NCBI GenBank assembly: GCA_903813345.2
Contig: CAIIXF020000010.1
Span: 19,293,181 to 19,357,180, forward strand
Source: Owenia fusiformis
Lineage: Eukaryota; Annelida; Polychaeta; Sabellida; Oweniidae
Length of the DNA: 64,000 bases
Direction of reading: 5' to 3'
Shown here: in pieces, positions 33,136-48,100 of the stretch
Numbering within the stretch: the stretch's first letter is position 1
How the letters are laid out: every line of letters starts with the position of its first letter
Made by a program: the position numbers and the translations under genes
Notes under the pieces: generated by a model
What the model saw: the letters and a program-made list of their open reading frames with translations, nothing else
Database searches by the model: none
What the model was told of the DNA's origin: nothing

Positions 33136-36100
33136 AGTACATGGACAACCTAACCTGGGATAACATGGCTGACTTTTACGCTGAGTCCCAAGATGTGAAG
33201 CCTAACATGAAGAAACTGAAGAAGAAATTCAGAATTTCAACGGTGGGTGACCTACTTTTTCACCATTACCCCTTCTGTCATTTCATATTTACTTTGAGAA
33301 ACTTAGTGTTTAGAGTGTTCAAGTCATGGAGTTTTTGCAAAGATATTGGCGTTTAATAGTTATTTTCAATGGTTTTATGAGTAAGTCTTAAAAATCCACA
33401 ATAAATTAGCCTTGCATCAATCTAGATCTATCTGTCAAATTGTTAATAACTTATTCCACCTCCCCCCCCCCCCCCGCTCACTATTTGTCAAACACAGCTC
33501 TGCTTTGTGAAGTACATAGTGCATGTAGTGTGGGGGAAAGGAGTATAGAAGTTTGATGCAGGACATAAAACTCAGTTTTTCAAGAGGATCTATTCGACAT
33601 GTCCGAAGCAAAAATGCAACGCTGATACGGAGTTGGAGACTAGATGATAAAACTTATAGATCTAGATTAAAGATTACAATTAGAAAGCAGTAAATCTTAT
33701 AATGGAGTGACAATAGTTGCTTCTGTTCACATTGAGCGGTCAAAGTATTGCAATTAGTACATTTGTAAAATTAAGTCCTGGCATAAATATGAGTGAAGCA
33801 TTTCAACTGTATAAAATATATCTGAATGAACCAAATCCAGTAGGAGAAAGTTTGTTCATATCGCAATAAGGTAAAGCATGAGCAAATACTCAGGTTTGTT
33901 TACGCATGTAGATATTAATTGAACCAACTAGCAAGTTTTAGGTGCACATTTTGTTAAACTATATTTTATATTTTTTTTATATTGTTGTTTATGTTATTTC
34001 AATCTTAGAATGAAATCAAACCCTGGGGTTTCATTAGTGACAGGATGTAGGCGATTTTCCTATAAAGTTTTTAGGAGACATTCTCTTAGATTGTGAAATG
34101 TGAATTGAATGTGGGACCAGACCACTTAATATTTGTACCTGAAGCTTATGCTTCCAAACCCGTCAACGTCAGCCATTGTTTCGACCTTTGCAATTTTTTC
34201 CTAATTGGCAATTGTACCATCACATCAAATTAATGATATTGGACAAAATATTAGACAAAATGTTCGACTCCCGCAACTTGCACTGCCTCAATGATCTACT
34301 ATACATGTTTTCTTAATAACATAATCAGCTTCTATATGACAGTCTCACTACTGAATCAAATAAAGTAGATATGAAAGATGATATTTTGGAAATCGCCTGA
34401 AATGAGGAAGTTCATTGAACAAGTTCGTATGGATTTTCTGGCTAACTTCAGAATGTTGTGTAAACCATTAAGCCATCTAATGTTGCTATTATCTTTCGAA
34501 TTATAAGTCATTATTAGATTCATTGTCTGCAGTATCCATTATATAATACTTGAAGATAAAATTAGCTAAAGCCTAAAATCCCTGGTTTTGACTGTAAGAT
34601 CATCATCTTTAATCCTTTCTTATTATATGTGGTGCTTAGTTGTTTAAAGGTCAATAACTATATTACGTTATTTGAAATCCTGGTAGTTGATGGTTGGGTT
34701 GATGGAATGATGTATTAGTATGCCCTTATTTTTCTGAGAATATTTTAGAATGCGAAACAGTTGAGTTAGGCTGAACATTTATTAAATTCTGGTTCCAAAT
34801 ATTTTTCCATGCAAACCAGTCAAATTCCAAATGTCAATGGTGAACCTCTACAATATGAATTACGTCAGTTGAAAATTGAGAATCCAAATTTGAGTCATTA
34901 CTTTTACTGTCAAAGACTCCTAACTGATTGATTTCTTGGCTGGTTTTAAATAAATTCGATACAAAATCCCCAAATGTCTTCTATGAATTTGATATTTTAA
35001 ACTTGCATTTCGAAATTATGCAACTCTTTAGTCCATCTTAGGTATTTTAAAAAGTCAATGCAATCAAGAATCCTACAATGGTTTAAGATAATGTTCTTGT
35101 GGTTTTCCTGACAAATAGAGCAATGTAACCAAGGTATTATTTTATAAAACCGAAACCATCAGAGAATATTTATGTATGACTTGATACCATAATAATGAGC
35201 ATGATGAATAAATGGTGAAATTTTAATTACCCCACATACATCAAGGTTTAATTGTGAATATACAAGTGATCAATTGCCTCCAGGCTTGTAATGATAAGGC
35301 CAGGGAATATAAGTCATATGGTTAAAATATCCTTGTGCATAGAAAAGAATAAACCACGATTTGAGCAAATTTACCATAATGTATTATTTATATATAATTA
35401 GCCATGTTCTAATGTTATGTCTAATTTTTCTTCCGAGTAATAATTTCAAATAATCATATTTAACAATGTTTTTAATTTCTTTAGCCTCAACTCATGTAGA
35501 TTTGTGATAGCCTGTAAACAAAGAGTGTGCCATTGTAATGTTGTAGAACAAAAGCTCTCACTTCAGACAGATATACACAGCATTAATAGATTTATTGGAC
35601 AAACTCTATTATCTCTGATTTTTATGCCTCATTTTGAATCATATTAGAAATACATGGTGTTGTATTAAAAGGTAATTAAGGCAATAGATAATGAATGCTA
35701 AATTATTTTACACTGTTGATACAATACATTTATTCATTCACAAGATGTTTGTTATGATAAGAGAAACTTCTTAGTTTTGTTAACATAGAAATCTTGTACA
35801 AGGTCCCTGTTAATAGAAGGGCATGAGATTTTTGTTGCCATTTCAGGTTTAAATGTTCTAATATATTCTCCAAATGACAGAAAATTATTGTAAAACACAT
35901 TAACTGCAAATTAATTTGGGAGAGACAGATACATCTAGGGATTTTTCCTGCTCCAAGTTATTGCATTAACCTATTTTTGAGTTTATTAGAGTGACCTGCA
36001 TTGCATTCGTTTTGCAATTGGTGTTATATTTATTATGATGGTCATAAAAGTTTGTATGTTGAATGGATTAAGACTGAATATGTAAAAGTAGCAATAACCC

Positions 36101-39100
36101 AGATGCGAGTAGAAATAATCTTGATTTACGTCATTAAAAATTCAAAATTCAGTCAAAGTAATATCATATTTGAAATTTACATGTAAAATTACATCTAGAG
36201 ATGTGGTTTTAAAAATTGTTTATCAACTTTGAAAAATTAATTTTCTTTGAAAATGTGACTTCTAGCTCGGGGAGATTCCCCATAGACCCCATGCTATAAA
36301 ATTACAAAAAATGAAATATCTTTTCTTTTAGTGGACAGATAATATTTTGCTTTCCTGGACATATTTTCATGAGTATAAGTATCAGACACATAAGGGTTAT
36401 ATGAAAATTGAGCCACTTAAATTGATAATATTCAAGTTTAAGGGAACTTACTTATATACCTGCCATGTTAATTGACCCGAATCAGCCACCTGGTGGTGAA
36501 ACTGGTAACTACCTACTCGCATTTGGGTAATTGCACTATGTCCACCCATGTAGCTCAGCGGAAGCGCAGGTACCTCTTACGCAATAGGTCCCAGATTCGA
36601 TCCCCGGTTCAGGCAAGACTAAATTTGCTTGTTTGCGTGAAGTACTTCAGGGTGTTTGACTGAGTGGTCCGCAACTCGTACAAAAGGCTGTGGTGTGTAC
36701 TTGTATGTCTATGTATAAGTGCACATAAAAGAACACAGGGCTCCTTCAAGGAGGGGTTTCTGGGTCTATCTTCTATGTTAATTACGTAAATTACGACCGT
36801 ATATATACGTGACATACCCAAGAGGTATTGCTCACCTTCATTGGTGGTAAACAAAATACAATACAATACAATACTAGGAGTGAATCAAGACCCTGCTCCA
36901 ACTCATCCTATTCACTTTGGCTACTTGTAGAGGACAGATTGGGATGGGGCCTGATGCAAGACTATAGAATTTAAAGAATAATCAAAATGCAGAAAATAAA
37001 ATATATGCACTTTTTGGATGTTAATATGCAAACTTGACATTATCAAGCAATTGTTTTCAGTTTATGTAAAGCCAAGCCAAAATGATAAAGAAATTGTGCT
37101 ATTTCAACATATTTTTTCAAGAGTCGTTTGCAATTAATGCACATAACAATAGAGAGGTTAACCCTGGGAAATGAAAATCTATATGCCTCATTCATCACAA
37201 TATAAAAGCTGACCTGCCATTTCAGTTGTACTTTAATAAGTATACAGACCTGGGAATATAGAAAATGATCATATTTTATATGCTCTTAATAGCAATACAA
37301 GGTATTGATTGTCTTTTTATTATCCCTTTAATGATTATCCACATGTTCACACTTTATGTGTAGTTATATTGTTAGTATTACTAATTTATATTTATTTTTC
37401 CGGTAAGGTCAATATTGAGTTTGATCAATGAAAGCTGAAATATTTTAAGTAAATTGACAACATCCCATAGGAAGTGTGGAATTATCTAGGTGCCCTAATT
37501 AGCGATAATTAGCTAGAGTGTTTAGTTTTCTTCCATTCATAGTGTTATCAAGAAATTGTGCTTCCTGTGATTTTCACTTGTACTGATTGTCATAATTAGA
37601 CTGCCTCTTAGGGTAATTAGTTTACCTGTATTGATTAGAGCAAGTGAGGCATTGGAATAAGTCTTGTGTATTCAGTCTCCATGCTCGATTGCTGCGGCCA
37701 TGATGAAATGGGGAGGAGTATGGCTGTTTATTTGGAGAGTGAAATAAATAGAAATATATATCAGTGATATCCCCAGCATCAAAGCAAGTTGGCGCAGCAC
37801 CCACCTGAGAATATGAAAATAGACTTGCACCCATCTGAAAATCCATTTGCACCCACTTGAAATTGAGAAAAATCATGAAAATAGGCATATTCTGACCAAT
37901 TTTGGTCTGAATTGTGAAAAAGAGAATTTTGCACCCACTTGAGAAAAAATCTTATGGAGATCACTGTACATACTTATAATATAGTCTCTTCGCTTTGAAT
38001 TTATAATGCATATGGCAAGCTTAACACCATTGTTTAGAAAGCATAATTATTGACTCCTCCACAGGTCAACTGTTCAGGTTATACCCCTGAACAGACTGCA
38101 GCAATATAACTTTAAAACTCAATAAATGGAGGTTTGTATAATTGAGTTGTTAGTTTGAAAAATAAGCAAGATTAATCGGTAACCTGTTAAAATTATTGAC
38201 TGTCTGTTGACAAATCACAAAAATCATCACTTTTGAACATTTAAGGCCCATTTTCTTGATTATTTGGCATAAATTTGATAAAAAAAAGGCTCACTAAATT
38301 GGGCCTTTTTTCTAGGCCCATCCTTGGGGAACTGGGTCCTTGCCCCATACACCCTCCCCACCAGTGGATAGTCTTGCAAAGACTGATCTAGTCAATGTTT
38401 CATAGGCCGAAGTGTACATTTGCTCAAGTAGGAAGTTTCGAAATGGTCTTAAATCTTTCAAAAATTGTCTCAAGGTTGAATTCTGCTGCGCTTGTTTGAA
38501 TTTGTTGATACTAAGAAGGCCTCTGAATTTAAAACAAGATGGTTGTTTTTGTAAGAAACTTGGTGTTTCTGAATTTTAACTTTAATATTGAAGAAGTTAA
38601 TTGTAGTAGTTCATATTTTGTGGTATGATCCTTTTTATATAAAGAAAGTCTACCTGGCATTATTTTCAAAATAGCTCACTTAAAAGTAGCTGCCATTTCT
38701 TTTGAATTAATCATTTTGGAGTATAACTTTAATACCTCTCAACGGATTTAGTTCATATCTGAATGAGTTCTATATCTTGATTGTAGTTCATGCTATCGTA
38801 TGGTATATTACTGACTTGAAATGTTAAAGTGATATATGACGTAAAAAAGATTTGGCAGGATTTGCTACTTTGGAGAAATGCTGTTTTTTAAAGTTTGATC
38901 ATTTTACAACATATTACCTATTTTATAGAAGTGAAAGTTACATGGATATTCACACATCAGTGAATAGATAATAAAGGTAATAATGAAAAGAGATAAATGG
39001 CTCATAACTTAATAAGTACATGTATTAAAATAATATTTTTGATATTGAATGAAAGTTGTGTGTCTAATGTCATGTTGGACTTGGGACAAAGGTTTATTTC

Positions 39101-42100
39101 TTTCATTTTTAATCATTTTATTTTCAAACTTCTAGATTTACTCTTAAGTTTGTAATAAGCTGCAAATGGCTAGCAACTTTTTAAAGTAATCTATGTTTGC
39201 AAATTTCATAATTATCGAACTGTTAAACCATAGGTGGAACAATGAATTTTGGTAAGTTAAGATTGAAAATTAAATGGTAGAAGTAATAGAATAAACATTG
39301 ACATAATATATTTTATGCTGACGGTCTAGTTCCCATATGTTTGAAATAAAAAAGAAACACAAGTGTATTTCATGAAAAGTTCACAATTTTGTCATATTTT
39401 TCAGGGTTTTACCCTTAGTTTAAATGGCCATGCTAGTAGGCATCAGTGTCAGCTGATGTGTTAGAACCTTATACAAGTGTCACATGTGTTAAATAGTTGG
39501 CTGATGGCCATCCTAGTCTTAATGGTGATTGAATAATAATAAGTACTATATAGTTAATTGATGTACTTTTCCAATTCAGTAATATTTCTCTAGAATTTAT
39601 ATCAAATGTATACATTTCTTTGAGTATTTTTAACCTATCAGCTTTTTTCTTTTATTCATCTCGACTTACTAAATTGCATAGATTTTCATGCGATGGTATC
39701 TAAATAACTGTGAATTGCTATTTGTTTTATTAGATTTGCATTTAATATATACATCATTCATGTATATGAGAAGTTAATTATGTTGTATATAATATGGATT
39801 TATATATAGTGTTCGAATGATTGATTGGGTATGCCCTTTCTTCTAAACAATCCGTAGATCCTTCTTACAGTAATAATGAATGTTTGGTTATCTCAACCTT
39901 GTATGTTAAATTCTAGCAAGTAAGAAGCCGAAGATGATATATTGTCATATGGGATTTATACGTAATACATTAGTCAACTGTATTTATTCTTGTCTGACAT
40001 TAGTCATTGATATGGAGGTTTAAGTTTTTGCTCATATTTGTAGCTAGTTATTAGTGAGCTATTGCAATCACCCACTTGTCGATACGTCTGTACATATAGA
40101 AAATCAAATCATAATCACCTGGGTTCATTCATTCTCAAGCTGGAAAATTATAAGCTGTTTTATGAAAACATTTAAGTTGACCAATTTTAGAGAAAGTTTT
40201 ATAGTCTTTTCATGGAAATATTTTATTATTGTCTCATATAATGAAAATATTATGTACGCTTGTCTCGTTAAATAGAAACTGAAATTTTGCTTCATTTCTA
40301 TTTTCACAGTATTGTTGATGATTTGCAACTACAAATCATGGTGAAATATTATCTCAAATAAGATGGACAATGAGTCTGTTTATTAGAAATTGAGCTAAAT
40401 TGCTCAGTTTCAGATATATAAGGAGCTTCACTATTCACTAATGAGAAATGAATAGAGGTAATATCAAAAATTGTGGTTAAATGGTATGACTCAAAATTGT
40501 CCATGACAGCAGAAATCTAAACTGATATTTTATGTAACTTGAAAGGATAGGTTAAAATAAGATGTTCAGATAAGGTTTGAGGTAAAAATATCAAATGTAT
40601 CTTTTATGATACATGGTGAAATTGCCTCCTGTTTTTTTATACATGTATCTGTATAACACTCTCGATTACTCTGGAACCGTTTCGGTAACAAAATGTTTGA
40701 AATTCGAAGGTATGATTTTTCTTTTTTCCTTATTTCACACGTTGTAGGTAGAATTCCCACGACATTTTTATCACAAACGTGTATCAGTATCATATGTTTA
40801 AGAAAATGTACACATTTGCGAACAAATAGTTCATAAGACGACGGAATCGTCGATTTAATTCCTCACTTAAGTTACATAAACGATATTTCGAAAAACAGTT
40901 AAGATCTGCACTTTTACCCCTACCGTTTATGTAACTTGAGTGAGGAATTAAATCGACGATTCTGTTGTCTTCTGAGCTATTTTTTCGCAAACATTTACAT
41001 TTTCTGAAACAGATGATACTGATAAATGTTAGTGTGAAAACATGTCGTTGGGATTCTGCCTACGACGCATGAAATAAGGAAAAAAGAAAAATCGTACCTT
41101 TGACATTCCGATATTTTGTTACCGAAATGACCCGTTTCGGTAACCAGCGTAATCAAGCGGATCACCAGTGTATAAGGATTGTGTTATCTATCTCTATTGC
41201 ATTGTGTAATCTTGAAATAACACTTCATCATATTGTGTTAATGGATATGAAATAAAAAAAATATTATAAAACATCGAACCAAAATTATTTCATAATTTCA
41301 GCAACCAGATGAGATGTTTCCGAGTCCCAGCTACTCCACAGATAGTGATGGCGCCCTCTGTCTAACCCGGATGATCTCCAGCTCAAGTGACGAAGGTGAC
41401 AGTATCGTGCCAACAGGGGGCAACAACATGCGGAAAGTGCCATCTTTAGGAGATCTCTCTGATGAATCACTTGGTATGTATTTTTCATTTTTTTTATTTC
41501 ATATCTAAAAAGTGATGATATTGATGTCTCACCTTGGTTGTATTCACATTTCCAGGCAAATTGCTTTACAGAATGAATTTTTTGGACATGCTGGGTAAAA
41601 TTTTAAGGTGGCCATTTTTTATAGGTATCTATGAATATTGATCAAAATGTGCCTTGTTCCTTTGTTTTAACAGTTTTTGTTTTTTGTTTTTGGGTAAATT
41701 GCATTCAGGCTTTTATATTTAGGCCCATACATCTAGTCACTTGGCAAGACCTTTTTTGTTCCTTTTTTGTTCAGAAAAAATTTATATGATGCTCATTCCT
41801 TGTTTTTTGATTTATATAGCCCATGAAAGAAAATGATATTGGTCAAATTCATATGATATTACATATATCTTCAACGTGAAGCCACATCTTTGGTAAATAT
41901 TATACTATTCCAAGTTCTGCATATAATTGTCAGTTTTTTAACATTGCTACTTCTGCTTATTTGAGACGATGAGGAAAGTCTGTCACTCAAGAGATTCGGA
42001 GATGCATAATTGGATTATATGATAACTTATCCCATGACACTATTGTTCCCAGTGAATAAAACTGGAGATTCTGATGTTATCATCCCACTAAACGAAGTTG

Positions 42101-45100
42101 GGGTAAGGATATAGAGCAGTTCAACCATTTGTCTGTCTGTCTGTTAGTCTGTATGGAATGCCCATGTGTACTTTCTGTCATATTTTTAAATAAATAGTCG
42201 CCTATATCATATACTAAATGAGAGTTTACAATGTACAGAATGATCAATTACATAATATCTCATCTATAATTAGATATTCTCCTAAGGGTAGAATTACATA
42301 ATTCCATCTATCACATTCGACCTAATTGTCTTTGGATTATACCCATTGTGTAGCTAAGGAAACCCCTTTGCATGCTTTATAAAGACAGGTTACTTATTCA
42401 AAATAATTTATTTTTACAATAGTTTCATCTGATTTGTATTGTATTTACTTGTAATCCTTATTAGGTTATTATTACTATTTTATATAAATCTATAATTGTC
42501 CTTATTACTCATATTCTCAAATATCTTAGATATAAATAATGTATGTATATCTTCATTTAAAAAATTCAATGATGAAATATTCCTGTGTATATGAAATTCT
42601 TTAAGCATATGAGTTTATAAGACAAGCAAAACATAATAGACTTTAAGCTTTATACTACGTAAGAACTTTTGTGAAAATCTCCCATCTTTGAATCACACTT
42701 TCACAAGAACATGGAGGGTGTGAACCACTGTGCTGATGTCTGTATTGATTTTCTTATGTGTTTTCTATGGAGCCAATAAAAAACTTGTTGTCCTTATTGA
42801 GCGACTCGCAACATCGCCACGGGGTCTTTGTAAAAATCTTGGCAAACCACATGGTTTGTTTTTAATATAATTTAGATTTGTCTATTGATAATTGATGAAT
42901 TATAGAGGACTTGGTAATTAATGATAATCATTACAAATTATGAAACATAGATAATTCAAGTCATGTTAGTGCAAAGTTATTTGTTTTTACTTGTTTCTTT
43001 TATATTTACCTCATCTCTCTGGACAGTCTGAAGCCAATTACTCAGATGCGAGTAGGTAGTTACCAGTTTTGCCACCAGGTGGCTGAATCGGGGGAAATAA
43101 CATGGCAGGGTATTACAAAATTCCCTTAAATTTGAATATTCATCAGTTTTAGTGGTTCACTTTTCACATTACCCTTATATATGTGATACTTATATAAATT
43201 AAAATATGTCCAGTGAAAGAAAATATTATCTGCCCAACACAAGAAAAGATATTTCACTTTTCGTGGTTTTACAACATCGGGTCTATGGGGAATCTCCCCG
43301 ACCTAGAAGTCACATTTTCAAAGAAAATAAAATTTTCAAAGTTGATAAACTCTTTTCAAAACCACATTTCTAGGTGTGATTTTACATGTAGATTCCAAAT
43401 ATTATATCAGTTTGACTGAATTTTTAATGACGTAAATCAAGATTATTTCTACTCGCATTTAGACTATTGGTTTTAAATGGCAGTTTCTAACTTTCATTTG
43501 TAAATATAGGTAGGAGAAAGGATGGGATAGGGTTGCGATTAGGCTCAAGAGTCTCACTTCGTCATTATGGTTGGTTGACCAAATTAAAAGTTTATCAAAG
43601 CATAATATAGTTCTTCATGATTTAGACTTGTTCTTTCTCATTCCTTTTCATTTTTATAAGTATGAACATGACAGATTATTTCTCAAAATCCTGAAGATAT
43701 CTTCTAATCGTGTATCTTATTCGGGAGGTCCACTCTGTTCTTTGTTCAAAGTTTTAGTATATACCACATAGTTGTGCATTTTTAGATTAATGTAGACTAA
43801 GGTACCTTTTTTTATTAATCAATTTTAACTTCAGTAGATTTTGTTCATTTCGAAACATGGAAAGGGTTTTTGAATTTTAAGACTAGAATTCTGCACCATA
43901 GTTAAGTCAAGTCATGATGAGTTGTCTGATATTTCTGTATAGTTCAGCATTGATAAATAATGTTTTGAGAGTATGTCTAGGAGACAAATTAGAATATTTT
44001 TGGATCTTTACCCTATTAACCCCTTTATTTGATTAACTCAATTTGTTAGTTCAATGTGTACTGTTCAATATATATAAAGTACTCAAAAAATCCATGTTTA
44101 CTCACAATATTATCATTATGAGATTTAAGAGTCTACAATTACATTGGGAAGTTAACTGTCTTACACTGGCATACAGCCAACAATCCCCTATAATTTGCCT
44201 ATTGGAAACGGCAGATGTCGGCCTATAGGTGTCAAGCTGTGTATCCCTGGCTGACGTCAGAAAACAGAAATTCAAAATGGCTGCCTACACAAGTAAAAAA
44301 GAACTGTGATATTTTTTTAGATATTTGAGTGAAAATGTAGTGAAGGAGTTGAGTAAATTGAATAATAAATATGGTGAGGTTGTCCATGTTGTTAAACTGT
44401 GCTCTTAAGTTGAAAAAATGCTTCTGCAGTAAGAAGAAAGATCTCATTGGTACAAAAGATGGTAAGATATTTTTGTTTTTCTCAAGTTCCGGTATAGATA
44501 TGAGGTCGTACAGTACAATTTTGTAACATCCTCACTGTATTGCCAACACAATGAAGTTGAAAGTAGGCTTATGTAACCAAGGCAATGTAATTTACAGTTA
44601 GTTCTGTTGAAAAATTCAATTATTTGTGTGTATAATGCACTTAGACTGGTTGTCTCCTGAAATAGGATATATTTCTAAGGTCAAACTGGGGTCATTTCCT
44701 TAGACTTTCATTCAATCAGGTATGTTATTCATTTCTGACTCTATTGTCATGAGAATGATCTACTGTCTATATTATTCAAAGCCTGAAGAGTCCATGTTTA
44801 CCAACTAACCTAGCACTAAGCATGCCTATGCCTATATGATCCCAAGAGGTCATTGTCAAAGGCATCAACATTTCTGAAGTCCCTTACTAGGCTAATTGAC
44901 CATAAACACCTGGAACCGACTAAACAGAGTTTATACCTGACAAGGGTGTACTTGTAATTAAACATGGCAGCGGCAAAACCTCCCTTATATGAACAATTCT
45001 CCAGGAATACATTTTTTTAATCTGTATTGAAATATTGATTGATGTTGAGCATTCTGGAGGTTAGCTTGTTGTATGTATAAAGGGAAAACCTTGACTTGTC

Positions 45101-48100
45101 TATCAATAAAAATAATTTTGATTAACTTAGGGGATGTATCAATATCTCGATTTTTGAGAAAGATATAATTATGTTAAGGGAGGGGGTAAAAAGGTCATTC
45201 GTGTTAGCTTGGTTTGATTCATTTTCAACAAAATTATTAGATAAAATATATGCATATATAACTAATAACTACATGCTTACAAGAAATATGTATAGCTTAT
45301 AAGCAAATATAGAAAAGAGAAAGCCAAAACTTTCATTAACAGTGGTTGAATGATGTTATATATCATTTTGGCCTTAAAACACAGTATGTGATGTCCAGCT
45401 CCACAAATTAAATAAAATGAACCAGATATACAAAACGTAGAAAATTTAGTAGTCTAAGAATAAAATATTCTTTTAACTTTTGAAATTGATCAAAACACTA
45501 CATTATCACTTGTACAAAATAGATATCGGTTCTTTGAATTTGAAAGAATATGCTGTTTTAAGTTATTGGTTGTTTTCTTGGACATTTTACTATATAAACT
45601 TGATTGGTGTCAGTCTTTGAAGTCTGTAAAAATTGTTACACTTAAGTAACAATTTGAAATAATTCAGAGTATTGTGATTATCTGCTTTCCATGCACTTCC
45701 TTAGTCTAGCTCCAAGACTTTGTGACCCCCCCCCCCCCTCTACTAGACTTAACACCTTCTCACACACTTGTGGGGGGGTGTTTAGGGACTGGGGTGTCAG
45801 ACTAGCACTTTCTGCACTGAGTAAAAGTGGTCATTGTCTCCCTGTGCCTTCAAGGTCCAGACAGACATGCAATTACAAGAGTATGAAAATGGAATAGTTT
45901 TGTTTCCAGTCTTGATATACCTTACAGGGACTGTTTAGACATGATTAGTAGATTGGTTATAAAAGCAACTTTCTTGAAAAGTCTTGGACATTATTCTGTA
46001 TTCATAAGTTAAGCTAATATAAGGCTTTAACAAGACAGTTTTCTGTTTAGTGGTACATGCTTAGTTTTTTCAATACCACCTGGTTTAAATTTATCATCCC
46101 ACCACTTTTAATGATTTTACCATGCCTAAAAAGATACAATATTCTTGGGAGCTCAGGTGAATTGCATTTCCTTTTGTTTTGCATATTTTTAGTAGATTGA
46201 CTTTTTGATTTTTAAGAACTTGTCCCTGTCAACTGAGAATTCATGCTAAACTGAAAATGAATGTGTAGGGGCCTAACTAGCTCCCAGAGTCAAGGAAAAT
46301 CTTTTCCCCCCATCGACATGAGAACGGATGTAGTGTCAGACACTAATGGACATCTTATGTTGAGGGAGGATGTTAAAAAACATGATAATAATAACTACAT
46401 ATATTGATCAGTCATTCATGTATTCCCAAGACACTCTTATTGCTGCTATATAACCTGAAGACTCGCAGTAGATTGACAAAAATTGAGTCCTAGCAAGTAA
46501 ATTTATTTTGAAGAGTTGATCATCTATAAAAGTGCTTCATCAGCCGATATTCTGTTTTAAATTTTTTCATCAACAAAAGGTATACTCTCATACCTTTAGT
46601 AGATCGTGCTCAGCATTCAAGGGACAGCGATCAGCGTTAGGCATCTGTAACAAATTAACGACTTACAAGGTGGTCACGTTTTGTCATGTGTTATTGCCTC
46701 GTTTTACTTATTTTATTCAGTTCATTTTATCCTTAGATAGTCTAAGAACTCTTCAATCATGAATCAAAAAGTCAAGGTGAATCTTGATCCGCTTTACTCA
46801 ATGTCATTTCATTTATGCCATAAGTTAATTCAGTTTCTTAATCTTACCTATAGCTGAACATAAAACTGCTATCTGCTAACCACTTTAATGCTCATTAGCA
46901 CAATTTTTACATCATAATCAAGGTGATTGACATATTTCTTCGCAGAGGTGATTGACTGATGGAGGGGGGCTGGTTCCCTGGATAATTGGAAAATAATATC
47001 TTTTGTTCCTTTACCAGGTATTCAACTGTATTTTATGATTTAACAGTGCCAACAGTGCTTTGACATTATACTGACATTGTATGTTCAATCAAGCATTGAA
47101 TCTTAACAATAAGATCAATATTTCTCTATCAGCATCATTGATAAGATTTGCGTTTGCTTAGTCTGATTAATATTTAAATACTTGAAGTAAGGTTCATCAA
47201 TGTCATCTCAACCTCTTGGAGACATATGAATTTTTCAACAAAATCAGGACTTTTGAATGCAAAGTTTCAGTGTGACATAATTTTTAACCTTTGAAATATT
47301 TTTGTTATGTAGTTCATCTTACATTTCTTATGAAAGAAGGTAAATTTATGAATAGCATGTTTTTGTGATTAAAATCATTTAAAAAAGTGTTAGATAAAGA
47401 AATAAAAATTAAATCACAAATTGAAGGGTACATGAATGGAAAAAATTAAAGTAAAATTGTCAATGAACATATAACTCTTTTGCTTCAGTTTTATTGATAA
47501 AAGATGACAATTGCTTAAATAGGGAAAAATTGAATTGTTGCAACCCTGTACTAGTACTGGTATCAGCAATTATTTTATGCCATGGTGCATTCTTGCTTCA
47601 ACACCAGGGATCTCTCTCCGTTGGCATTTTCTTAGTCAAAAGGGTTGTGTGAATATAATTGATTGTAAAGTCATGGGGGATAATGCCTTGACATTAGAAA
47701 GGTACTCTTGTCGATACATTTACATTGTTACAGAAAACAGTAGAGATCGACTTGGAAATCCATTTTTGTTTTTGCGGAAAATCAATTTGTGTCGCATCTA
47801 GGCACTGTTGTCTTGGAAAACGATACAAGTCGAGTCAGAGAGCCATTTCTGTTGGTTTGTAAAAAATCAATTTGTTTTACATCTAGGGGCATCATTTTAT
47901 AATGGTACTTACGTAATACAAAGTAGATGTTGAATCAATCTTGATATTTGGTTGTGTAATAACAACTCCAGTTTAGCTAAGGTACTGTACAATAGATAGA
48001 GAATCATAGAAGAATGACAAAATCAACTATATAAAAGAAAAAACAAATTCATTATTTTTTCTTGATATTATTTGTTTCTCAAATATTTGATTTCAGATTG

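Larger units (their letters stand above)
33243..41301 (+). other. Ets1/2 intron 2 (8.1 kb)
   Basis: Begins GTGGGTGA and ends TTTCAG. It holds a 14-base C run at 33462-33475, MITE family 2 copy 2 fused to a SINE (36091-36875), a short tandem TGCACCCACTTGA-like region (37795-37940), and foldback family 1 copy B (40656-41170). The rest is AT-rich with no coding signal. Confidence 0.7.

Noticed and set aside
36544-36615. tRNA gene
   Set aside because: A and B boxes are present, but no complete acceptor and anticodon stem pairing is visible, and the block continues into a ~230 bp body and an ATACA tail. This is a tRNA-derived SINE.
47535-47801. 88-residue frame in the large Ets1/2 intron
   Set aside because: No recognisable domain, no fitting splice phases with the neighbouring Ets exons, and composition like the surrounding intron.
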